From Blastomussa wellsi (lineage: Eukaryota > Cnidaria > Anthozoa > Scleractinia > Plerogyridae), in assembly GCA_947652115.1 (NCBI GenBank), contig OX393563.1, forward strand, positions 7,543,280-7,607,279: a stretch of 64,000 nucleotides of DNA. Direction: 5' to 3'. Made by a program: the position numbers and the translations under genes. This document shows, piece after piece, positions 1 to 10,481 of this stretch. Position 1 is the first letter of the stretch. The number at the start of each line of letters is the position of its first letter. The notes below the pieces were generated by a model. That model was not told where the DNA came from and ran no database searches. It saw only the letters and a list, made by a program, of their open reading frames with translations.

Positions 1-3000
1 ACTTGAACTGGGATACCACCATCACAAGCGAGACAAACAAGGTGGACGAGTTGCATGGTAATGTCACTGAGCTGCTGCAGTCATTCGGGAGCATGTCTGT
101 GGACAGTATTAACACTACACTGCAGATGTTGGAAAGGAATGTGTCCTATGCAGAAGAGATATTCAGTAGCGGCGGACGAGAGAATTTGCAAAAGAAGCAA
201 CAGCAGATCAACAGGGTAAATAATGGAACGATTATTTTTTAAAGTTACCGGCTTGTTTGAGTTTTCCCTGAGGCTCGCAGTTTCACCCGTACTGTACTTA
301 CAAACCTCCGAAGACTGGGCACTAGTTCAGCGCGCTAGGCTCTTAGGGATCGTTCTGTCGCACTGTCGTTACAAACTCATTCAACCCGACTAAAAAGAGT
401 ATTAATTAATTTTCAGGATGATGACGAGTTTAGAAGTTGTAATTACATGTGTGTTTAATTGCTATAAATGAAGCATTGCCATTTACTGATGATGCCTTAT
501 TTTTCAGCTTTACCGCATAAACGTACGCATACTAAAACCAATGGCGCTCCTGGATATTTTTTAATCTAGAATCAATGTGTATCTTGTAGATTCAGAACTC
601 CATAAGCTCACTCCAGCTCCAACTGAACAATTCTAAAAGTCTGATCGAGGACGCCCAGACATACCTCTCAGAACATGTGATCAACTTCAACGGAAGCGTT
701 CGAATCACTCCTGCTACTCCTTCCATGTACTCATCATTCCCTGTGGTGTGCCCCGGCGGGGGAGGGGTGAGTGTGATCGTGGACTGGCAATGCATTGAAG
801 CCATGGCAACGAGTTACCGTCGCAGAGCTCTTCAAGCCAATGAATCAGGATATGGAAACTATAGCAACGTCCAGACTAGTTACAGCTTGGTAAGTGAAGT
901 ACACAGCGTTTAAAGGAGCTATGTCACGATATGCTGAGTTATTTTTTCAACAACCCAAATTACCCTTAAAATGAAGGAAGCCTAAAAATAGGTTGCTAGG
1001 GAAGGAAAACACCAAAGGAGTGATACTATACCAAAAACGAACAAGGATGGCTGAGGATGGAGAAGATTGAGACGGATTGGAAATGATGATTTTAACGAAT
1101 GATACAGGCTTGAGATGATCATGAGTGGTTAGAATAGCAAAACGATTGAGGTTTGAGTGCAGTTGCGTGAGGGTTATGTTACAGTCGAGTTTAGAATTTA
1201 GGCAAATGTTTTTATTTACATTAATGAATATTGCAACACTGATTAATCCTGACCACTGAAAAAATTTCATTTGATTTGGTAGAGCAGTGGACGTAGTCCG
1301 AAGGTTGTGAGTTCGAGTACCACCTGAGCCACTGAATGTTTTTTTTGTCAGTGGTCCGGATTAATCAGTGTTACAATATTCATTAATTTCATTTGCCCGA
1401 GGATGATTCTAATCGAAACTTATTTGCAAAATGACAAAATTTGTCAATTTGGCCATAGTGTAATCATTTTCCGTATTACTTCCTAATGTGTGTCTCTTTG
1501 AAGTTTAACCTCATATTGCCATGTTTAATTCCTGTGAACTGTGAATGCCTTTTAGGTAAGTGTTCCAATCAATTCAGAGATCGGTAGTAACTTTGACACC
1601 GTGTGATTAACCAGTGTTTGTCTGTGCAATCCAGATTCAGCAGGCGAACTCTACGGCTTACCATGCAGCCCAGCAAATCAGTGATTCTTTGGACAAACTA
1701 TCGCTAGTTTCATCAGTAAGAGACACAGTTGAGGACAGCCTTGGGGAGCGCTTTCAGAGTTTATATCGTAACAATTCCATGAAACTGGAGGAAATCAAAA
1801 CAATCAACGAGATGTTACAGGAGCTTGTGTCGCAGGCTGAACTGTACGGAGAGCAGGCGAACGTTAATTTGACGATAGCCATGGATACAGCTACTCGAGC
1901 AAAGAACATTTCAGGCCAGCGTAGACGAGAAGCACAGGTTGCACAACATAACGCCTCAAACGCCCTCTTTGATGCTAGGCAGGCTAATAGCGAGGCAGAG
2001 AACGCCTTGGACACCGCCTTGGAGTTTAAGGTAAGTCTAGTTTCTTATTTAGTCTGGGAACATGTGCAGTGTTCGTGGCAAATCTTCGTAAACTAGAATC
2101 CAGTCTCCGATATCGTTATCTAATACGAAATTAGAACGAACAGTCGACAGCGCTCCGGTGTTAAAACAGGAGCTCGCCTGGCGAAACGTTAGTTTACTTT
2201 CTTGGCACCGTTTGCTTTTACTTGTTGGTGTTCAGTTTAGCCTTTACTCTGAACGCTTACAGTAACGCTAAAGGGATTTGTGGCCCCAGCCACATTAACA
2301 CTACTTTTCTAATTGGCAGTAAATTTCACCTCCTATGCATAAAGAAACCCGCGATTACATTTTCAGTTAATTGTTCTGACCTCCATTAAGGGAAAATTGC
2401 GAAGTGTGATCACAGCCACACACAAACACTACGTTACCTTCAGAAAAATGACCACATAACACACTTCTGTTATGTTAAAAATTTACAGGAAAATGCAACA
2501 ATGGTGCTCAAACAAACACAAGATGCCATCAGCAACGTAACAGATGGTATTAATACAATAGCCAGAGTCAATAACATGACGAACGAAGCGACCAACATCG
2601 CAGATGAAGTCCGCGCCATGAACATGCCCGTGAGTCTGCAGCAGATCCAGAACTTGACAGATGAGATCCTGAACACGAATGTCAGCCAAGAAATGGTGAA
2701 TCAGACATTGGTCGCAGCTCAAGAGGGTCTCAAACAGGCGAGGGAAGTGGAAGCGCTCTCACAAAGGGCCGTGTAAGTTTTAACATTCAAATTGTGATTC
2801 ATTGTGTGTAAAGGCAAGATTGTAACATTTTCTGGTATGAATTTCGCGCGGAAGGGATTTCCTATTTTTTAAGTCACTCACGTACTAGTTCGAACCCCCA
2901 CTAACGGCGGCCTTTCATGACCGGACAGAAATCTTTGTTTCAGCCTGACACCAATCCACAATTTCTGTTCTGATCGCTTTGCACAATAGTTTTTAGGCGC

Positions 3001-6000
3001 TTGTTCTTGCGCGGGAATTTTTTCATTAATTGCCCACCCACCCCTCCCCTCCAAAGAACAGGAATTTTTTCAGTAATTGCCCCTCTCCTCCCCACCACCA
3101 ACACCTCAAAAAATAATGATCTGCACCTCAGGGTAGAGTTATCGAGAGAGAAAATCGAGAAGTGGGAATTCTAAATATACGGTTGAATACCGATAGCTCG
3201 AGCCGTTTTGGTGTCGCCTTGAAGGTTCGAGTTTCCGAAATTTTGTTAACAATGTTTAACTTCAGTGGCTTATGAGTTTTCGTTCTTTTATTTTAAGAAA
3301 CGTGGCACAGGAAACACTCGGTCAGGTGGTGGAGATCGAGACGGCTATTAATTCATCTGAGCATGTCAGGCAGGAAGTGGAGGCTGTACAGCAAGAAACT
3401 GATGAAATGATCGCTGACATCAACAATATCACTGAAACAGTAAGACGACAGAAGGCAGTATTCTCCCTCAAGGCTGGTTTTCACTAGCGCACAAGCATAA
3501 GCATAACGACATGAGCACGACCATAAGAGGAACAAGCATACTTATTTTTCCTGATGTTGTTTTCACTTGGAATCACTGCGACATAAGGCGACGTAAGCAT
3601 AAGCATAAGCAAAACAAGAACGGACACTGTCCGTTCTTGTTGTGTTTATGCTTATGTCGTTATGCTTATGCGCTAGTGAAAACCAGCCTTCATGGATCGC
3701 CGAGAAAGAATTTAAACTGCTACTCTTCCTTCCAGTGTCGTTTTTCGCTTTCTCGCTTGGTAATAGACCTTTTTAGCCACGTATGCAAAAATTTTCCCAT
3801 ATCAGATCATGTGGTGCTCTCCCGAGAATCGTTCGTTTACTGGTCTGAAATGGGACAACAAACAAGCCAAGCTGAAAAGGTCTAGTTCAGAAAAAAACAT
3901 GACAGTTGACATTTTGTTGACCTACCAGAGTGCCAGTAGCCGCACTTCTAGTTCATTTGCACGCGACATTTTGATTCAACGCTTTCCAAAACTACTTAGA
4001 TTTCGATTGCCCAGCCATTACCAACGTAATAGCGAGCATTCGTTTACATGACATCAGTGAAACTGTCTAAAACCAAATTCTCCTAAGGACAAGAACGAGA
4101 AACAGTGTGGGAAATTGCATGTTGACATTGCAGTGCGCCAGCAAGTCAGTCGACTTTGGTTTATTAACGAAGATTTGGAATGCTGAAGGTACCGGCACGT
4201 TTTGAGGGATTCAAAGGCGGCTAAATGAACCTTTGCGGTTGCAGGCGGGATCGTCGTTTCGTGTTCAAAAGTTTTGAAGATAAAAAGCCTTGCGGTAAAC
4301 GGACTCTCGAGCGAGCCCTTTGCTGGAAAAGAGGCAGATAAATGCACAGTATATACTGCGGTTTTTCCTCCGCCGATATGGCTACACGATGGTTACGCTA
4401 AAAGTATTGGCGGTTTGCCCTGCATGGTAATGTTTTCGCCGGCCGACAGTAGTTCACACACTTAGTAGTTGACTTAGTTTGTTGCCATTACAGACCATGT
4501 GATGATACTCTTGGGAATTCTTGCTTTCAAATTTTCAATGCATTACTGTTTTCGAGATGGATGAAAGAATCATTTTGTACAGAATATCACGTGGTCGGTA
4601 TTGGGAAAACAAACCGCCCGAGCGAACAAGGTCTTTTTGCGTGAAGACAATTGTTTCCTTTCAGTCGGCCGACGCGTACGGGCTCGATTTCCGTCTCTCT
4701 GATTAGCCCGGTCTTTGTTCGGCTCCCCGAATAAAGACTTTTCGGGGAGTAGCGTGGGCTCATTTCCAGAACACTTCGGAACGGCAGCTGGTAGTCGAGC
4801 TTAGCCGACGCGTCTAGTGTAAACTTGATAAATTGTAAGTGGCGGCACATGGTCATTCTATTGTGTTTCAAGACTTTAAAACTGAAGTGATTCTTCACAT
4901 TTTTGGTAGGTTGAGAATCGCTTCTCAGCGTCGTACTCCGCAGGACAGAGTGTATTAAGGACGATAAACAGCACCCTTGGTAATATGGAAGAAGGTCTGA
5001 TGTGCTTTGATACCGCCAAGAACCAGGCACAAAACGCCTCGCGCACAGCGCAGATGGCGTATAATGTCTCCGAGGAAGCGAAACAGGTGAGCTGCTTACC
5101 AGATCTGAACTCAATGAGCGCGACTTCATGATCGCCCTGTCAACAAGCTAGATATCAATCGTTCTAATATCCGGTTGTACGAGGGGCAGCGAATAGACCT
5201 CAGTCACACTTTAGCCAAGAGATAGAGTGAGAATTCAAAGTAAATTTGATTGCAAGAGTGGCTTTTACTTGTAAACGTGCATTGTAAGCAAAAAATGACG
5301 CAACTCTTTTTGTAGGCGATTTTAGCAATGGTATAAATGAGCGCAGCTGGTGTTTTAAAAATCAGTCCATCGCTTACACACACAAATGACTTTACGATGA
5401 GAATTTTACAATCAGATTGACGAAGAGGTGTTGTTGTCTCTAGGCAGTATCAATTCAGAAAGCTCCGAGCACTTTGCGTTTGAACAGTTCTAATCACCTG
5501 ATCAGTATGCACTGTCTCACAAAAACGCGTCTGAGTTGTCGGTGTCAGCTTTTCATCGCGATTGAAGTTTGTTTTTCTTTATTGTAGATATTCGACAACA
5601 GCAGCGCATCCTTGCCTCCAGTCGCCGCTCTGGTGAACTCTTCATTCGAAGCAGCAAATGGAAATCTCTCAGACGTTCAACAAGCGCACCAGGACTCCGA
5701 ACAACTTCTTGAAGACGTAACAGAGGCTGAAGGTATTCCCACGATCTTTATTGTTTTGCCACGCACGGCAAACATTGTTGTTTGAATGCATTAGCCCAAT
5801 TTCGATATTTAAAATTCAGGGAATAAACTCCACAAACTCTATAGTTTATTCCCCGAAGCCTCGTGCTGAGGTCAATTCTCGATTCCCTCAATGAGACTTG
5901 CGCGTAGGGAATCATGGTATCATCAGCGCACGACATCTTCGAGACTTTGCGCGCGAAGATGAATACAACTACCATGATTCACTGCGCGCAGTGTCATAGA

Positions 6001-6625
6001 GGGAATCGGCCATTGCTTTAGGTTGAATTTTAATATTATATAACAAAATTGAACTACCGGTATTTCGCGCCCAATAAGCAGGCTTTCACTATATTAAAAT
6101 TCAGCTTGATAACGAAGCCTGGAGGACACAAACGAAAGAAGCGAATAAACATGCGGTTTCAATTTCTTTGGTTGTCTCCTATGCACTTCGCTACGAAGCT
6201 GAATTTTAATGTAGCGAAAGTGGCCTGATTGGAGAACCTACATTCGTAGTATAAATAGTATACCCGGGCGGAATTGGAAATGTGAATTCGGGACAGCAGC
6301 GTTTCATAATTTGTGTTTTTGGCTTATCCTCGGTGTACTTACCTGTGCAACTCACCAGTGACGTAAAACAAAGAACGAGCAAGACAACAAGCAAACTCGA
6401 AACAACATAGAACAGAAAAAACAATATCTCGAAAACAAAGAAAACAGCCACAGGTTTTTAAAGCCGTTTTTTTATCTTTCAGAATTACTCGAACAGTACA
6501 TCGCTCAGAGAGACGAACTGGAGAGACTGGGCCGAGAGCTTCAGGATCTTGACAGAGAGGCTGACGATTTGCTGGCAGAGTTCAGTGTAGCCGCTGAACA
6601 GTACGGGCGATGTGCGGGCGCATGA
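1..6625 (+). CDS. LAMB: Laminin beta chain, C-terminal coiled coil (partial, 5' end outside window)
   Basis: Eight exons with matching phases: 1-215, 590-889, 1635-2030, 2489-2772, 3298-3439, 4910-5086, 5588-5732, 6483-6625 (stop TGA). They encode heptad-rich, N-glycosylation-rich coiled coil of a secreted basement-membrane laminin. Exon 590-889 interrupts the coil with a Cys-Pro-Gly-rich insert (CPGGGG...WQC), the position of the beta-chain knob between domains II and I. Exon 2489-2772 carries the beta-specific stretch MNMPVSLQQIQNLTDEI, close to vertebrate beta-1. The protein ends EQYGRCAGA; one Cys a few residues from the C-terminus fits the beta chain, where it bonds to gamma, and not the gamma-chain ending. 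Beta chains pair with alpha and gamma to form the trimeric long arm. The paralogue cannot be assigned from the tail alone. The start lies upstream of the window. Introns hold several small repeats, listed separately. Confidence 0.9.
913..1100 (+). repeat. Dispersed repeat starting TTAAAGGAGCTA (two copies in window)
   Basis: This stretch of a laminin intron shares its start (TTAAAGGAGCTAYGTCAY) with 12338-12355. An inner stretch (ACAAGGATGGCTGAGGATGG, about 1043-1062) is found in reverse complement near 12425-12460. The same start with an inverted inner part suggests a TIR-type nonautonomous DNA element whose copies differ in inner orientation. No target duplication was resolved. Confidence 0.5.
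1221..1386. repeat. Two inverted tRNA-derived SINE copies
   Basis: 1274-1384 looks like a full SINE. Its head TTGGTAGAGCAGTGG resembles a pol III A box, GGTTGTGAGTTCGAG a B box, and it is flanked by an 11-bp direct repeat AATTTCATTTG (1263-1273 and 1385-1395). The 38-bp 3' part (1349-1386) recurs in inverse orientation at 1221-1258, probably a 5'-truncated second copy. The tRNA-like part does not fold as a full tRNA by eye, so no tRNA gene is called. Confidence 0.5.
3470..3690. mobile_element. Palindromic MITE in laminin intron
   Basis: The 221-bp element begins AAGGCTGGTTTTCACTAGCG and ends with the reverse complement (CGCTAGTGAAAACCAGCCTT). Inner arms contain repeats of CATAAG/CTTATG. The element starts about 30 bp after the splice donor of exon 3298-3439. 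No target-site duplication could be seen. Confidence 0.65.
5789..6050. repeat. TIR element of the CCAATTTCGATATTTTAA family
   Basis: The start, CCAATTTCGATATTTAAAAT, is close to 13914-13940 and 36237-36265. Toward the right end the reverse complement (TTGAATTTTAATATTATA) appears near 6023-6040. An inner segment TCTATAGTTTATTCCCCGAA also has a counterpart near 13990. This looks like a nonautonomous DNA transposon family with three members in the window. Boundaries are approximate. Confidence 0.45.
6079..6227. mobile_element. Palindromic MITE, laminin intron
   Basis: CAGGCTTTCACTATATTAAA at the left is mirrored by TTTAATGTAGCGAAAGTGGC at the right, and the arms continue inward (GACAC...GTGTC-like). 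The element is about 149 bp and lies in the last laminin intron. No clear target duplication. Confidence 0.55.
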
Positions 6626-8600
6626 TTGCAGGGCAATTTGAAGCTGGTCAATTGAGACTTAATTGTGTGTACATTATGAGAATCCTATTCTTCTGAACTT
6701 TGTACCATATGATATACAAGAGACAGTGGTCGAAGGCTGATTTTATAAGACACCACACTGTATTACATCGTTGTAATACGAGAAGTAAGTTTTCTAGGGG
6801 CTTAGGGGTTAAATTATTTTGCAAATGGCTCGTTATTTCAATTTAAAGCTAACAAGAAAAGTGGATTGAAATGGCAAGCAAAATACTTTGAATCGGTATC
6901 TGGATGATCGTTACACCAAACAGTGTGACCTGTCTTATATTGCTCGTTAATAAATCATCTCCATTTGTTGAGCAGCTAAAATTACATCGCTGAATGAATG
7001 TTTGGAGCTCGATGCAAAATGATGGAAGGCGTTTTTCCCCATCACAACCCACGAGCTAGGTTAGCAGATTCTGTCAATTTTCGCAGGAAGTGTTTGATTG
7101 AAATGTACAGAATTGTTAAAAAGCGCGAAAGTTTTAAATATTCGCGATTGTTTTTATCCGAGTAAGGAGCCATATCTATGATTAAGTTTTCTTTGCTCCT
7201 TGTTTTTAAGCTGTTTTAATGCTAAAACGTATATGAAGCATCTCATGCCTCATTAACTGCTTTTTACAGTTTTTAGGAGATACAGGTTAGAATGCTAAAC
7301 ATCAATATATAATACCCCTTTACCGACCTTATGCCCTGTATTTTCGCAGAGTTAACATTGATTCACAAACGTCGTAGCAAAGTGGACAATAAAATTATCG
7401 ATATTTCTTGAGTCAACGTACAAAAAAATCCAATTCTACAACAGCAAAGTCGAGTTTTACGGCCAGTAACATTCTTGCTGTCATTGCTCTTACGACCACG
7501 CCATATTTATATTTGGACAAACAAAAAAGAACCCACGCGAAAATAGAAGGCACTAGATCGAACTAAAGCAGTTTTTGCAGATTATTATTCTAAAGACAAG
7601 TGTGAAAAGCTCAACAGTAAGACTACAATAGCATTAAGAATTGTAAAAATATAACAGGTACTAACGTACATCGTATCAGTGTCTTTGCATCTTTTTTTTC
7701 AGTCTGCATTTAAAATAAAGAAATTGGACGATTGCGTTGAACAGGCCATTGTTAATAAGGATAAGTCCAGAAATCAATATTATATTTCGCAACAATCATG
7801 ACTTTAGATTCCTGTTAGAAATGGCAAGGAAAACCGCTTCATAACACTCCATGCAATTGGACAAAAGGCAAAAAAATCTGATTGGCTAAAAGGGGAGTAC
7901 ACCTTTCTTGTGATATGAAAGCAGAAGTGTAAAACGATTGCAAATTGAAAACGAAGAGTTGTGAAATTTGTACTGTGAAGAAACTTGGAGACTTCTGACG
8001 TTCATTTGAGGCATTTAAAAGATGTCCGGAGTTCTCCCGGTTGTCGAACGTCTTCGCGGGACTTTCCGAAGACTTTTAAAGGCTCGTGAAATTCTGTTAG
8101 CAGCTGAAGAATCTTGACAAAATTAAGATCATGTGATTACCTGCATTAAATATTGAGCGTGCGAAAACTGAAGAGTCGAACCGCTCTTATAATTTACAAA
8201 GCTGATTTGTGAAAAATGCCCCAATTTTTTGATGATATTAATATACAATTTCTCTTCAATTAATTTAGGTAGGTAGCTTATAAAACCTATAACAAATAGT
8301 GTGTTGTACAGTATTTATTTATAAGATGAATAGTTGGCATTTTTACATTGGATTTTTAAAGGAAATAAAACTTTTTATTCATAGTATTGTTCACTTGGCT
8401 GTAGACATGCAAACTAGGACAAGCTAGCTTCGGCCGGGATTAAGACGGGCGAGGAGGGAGACAAGACATCGAGAGCATAAAGGTCCGTACCACCATTCCG
8501 CGCGCCCAATTTGAATAAGCCAAACTAACCAATCAGCTTCTTCGTTGCTGGGACGAGTGAGATCTGCAGTTTTCATTTCTCATCTCACGTCAAGCCTCTC
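6626..8600. other. Laminin 3' flank, no gene seen
   Basis: Downstream of the laminin stop there is AT-rich DNA without a convincing ORF. AATAAA-type signals occur near 7389, 7713 and 8364 and could end the laminin mRNA; which is used cannot be told. Nothing else was recognised. Confidence 0.4.
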
Positions 8601-8609
8601 GCATCCATA

Positions 8610-9689
8610 TAGCCTGCAAGCAGGCTCCGGCTAGACGGGGGTGGGTCGGGGGCGGTTGGGCATTGGAGCCTGCCGACAAAGGTTTCATGCCACCGTGCTC
8701 TGCACGAGATTCTAGTGCAAGCTCTGATTGGTCAGACTATAGTCTTCTACAGCTGCAACACCTGCTACACCTACTACAGCTACTACACCGACTACAGCTG
8801 CTACACCTACTACAGCTACTACAGCTACTACACCTACTACACCTACTGCACCTACTACAGCTACTACACCTACTACAGCTACTACAGCTACTACAGCTAC
8901 TACAGCTACTACACCTACTGCACCTACTACACCTACTACAGCTACTACAGCTACTACAGCTACTACACCTACTACAGCTACTACAGCTACTACACCTACT
9001 ACACCTACTACACCTACTACAGCTACTACAGCTGCTACACCTACTACAGCTACTACACCTACTACACCTACTACAGCTGCTACACCTACTACACCTACTA
9101 CACCTACTGCACCTACTACAGCTACTACAGCTACTACACCTACTACAGCTACTACAGCTACTACACCTACTACACCTACTACAGCTACTACACCTACTAC
9201 ACCTACTACAGCTACTACAGCTACTACACCTACTACAGGATGCCTAATACAGGCTCGTGACATAATAGTTAGTCTTACACCTCTTGCAAACTATCAACTG
9301 TCAGCCGGCTCATGAAGCGACTTGTAACGATGGAAACAGAATGCGAGAGACAAACAGCTTTTACACGACATACAACTCAGGTTGGTAAAACTCTCTTCAA
9401 GTTGAAGATCGGTGTCGAGATTATTCTTTTAGAATTCTGAGAATTACAGGTTAACGGCTTTTTACAAAATAGGAGATTAATTTGCAGAGGTAAATAAACC
9501 CGGAGTAAAGTGTATATTTTCGTGCGAATCTATTGTATCCTCGCATCCAATGCATCCCCGCGTAGTTAATGACATGTTGTGAAAGATTATTGACACCTTA
9601 AATTACAAGGGGGCGGAATGGTGGCTTGAACCCTATGTCGACAGGCTCCACTGTACCCCTACCCACCCCCGGAGCCTGTTCACAGGCTA
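8610..9689. mobile_element. Mutator-like nonautonomous element with 9-bp target duplication
   Basis: The element starts TAGCCTGCAAGCAGGCTCCG and ends CGGAGCCTGTTCACAGGCTA. Terminal similarity extends inward about 80-90 bp (CATTGGAGCCTGCCGAC at 8660 against GTCGACAGGCTCCACTG at 9639). It is flanked on both sides by the exact 9-mer GCATCCATA (8601-8609 and 9690-9698). Long TIRs plus a 9-bp duplication fit Mutator-like (MULE) transposons. There is no transposase; the centre is a minisatellite. It lies between the converging laminin and ABHD16A genes. Confidence 0.7.
8748..9236. repeat. Minisatellite of 9-bp units, TACTACAGC / TACTACACC
   Basis: About 54 units in register. Each is TAC TAC followed by either AGC or ACC, with rare point variants (TGC for TAC, CGA once), so the array reads as a two-letter string with no simple higher-order period. 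It keeps long open frames: Leu-Leu-Gln/His and Tyr-Tyr-Ser/Thr forward, Val-Val-Ala/Gly reverse. These follow from the stop-free 3-bp register and are not evidence of a protein. Confidence 0.9.
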
Positions 9690-9776
9690 GCATCCATACC
9701 GCCTTATGTGTCGTCTTCCAAACCGTGCGCTCGATCCATCTTCAGAGAAAAACAGCCTACAAGTGGTCCCACCATG

Positions 9777-10008
9777 ATTTAAATTTTAAGATTCTTCTTT
9801 TCTAACCAGTCGGCTACAATTATTACGGATTTTCGCTGGAAATAGGCAGTCTCGTTCGCGCCGTACGGCACCATCGTGTCAACCGATAAGTGGCGTAGGA
9901 GGAAGAACAACTCCCAGGGACCAGACCGCTTTGAACAATTCCCCATCCCCGGGCCGAAAGGGGTGGACTTGTCTCGGGGGATGGTTACAGGTAGAATTGA
10001 ACCACGCA
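9777..10008. mobile_element. Half copy of Harbinger-like MITE
   Basis: Similar to the right half of the element at 11346-12149: shared TTCTTTTCTAACCAG, CACCATCGTGTCAACCGATAAG-type core, CCCCGGGCCGAAAGGG, and the terminal AATTGAACCACGCA followed by TTA. The left terminus is missing, so this is a truncated copy. Confidence 0.55.
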
Positions 10009-10481
10009 TTACTGAAATATTACGTACACTAAAAAGCACAACATTTTGCATATCTTCAACGTTTTATTTACTGCGCCACTACACTCACATAAAAGAAGTC
10101 TTTTTTTTATACGACTCGGAAATTGACCTCATTATTATACTACTGAACACAATAATGCCATCCATATTAAATTGAGTTAAATATTTAACACTCGTATTTG
10201 AGTTACGAGTATTCACTATTGTTAGTGTTACTGGGTTGGTTTTGACAGACGTTCTACCCAAATGACTAACTCAAAAGTTCGTACAGAATGTCAAGATAAT
10301 GAAAATGTTACTGTGTGCGAAACATCTAAAAATGTTCTCTGATCCCTTGTCCACAAAATGTACACCGCACCAAGACACAGACAGGCGCGAGAAACTGGCG
10401 CGAGTCACGTGGGACTTTCACCTCAAGGGGACATCTATTTCACAGTTAGATCCATTTCTGTTCTGAAAGCGTGCATTGAAG

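Noticed and set aside
1274..1330. tRNA gene candidate
   Set aside because: Only A- and B-box-like motifs are visible; no complete cloverleaf or acceptor stem. Better explained as a SINE head.
4587..5129. 180-codon minus-strand ORF
   Set aside because: Overlaps a well-supported laminin exon (4910-5086) on the other strand; no domain; shadow frame.
8663..9263. Long Leu/Gln/His, Tyr/Ser/Thr and Val/Ala/Gly ORFs on both strands
   Set aside because: All follow from a 9-bp minisatellite in a stop-free register; no start context, splice sites or domain. Not a gene.
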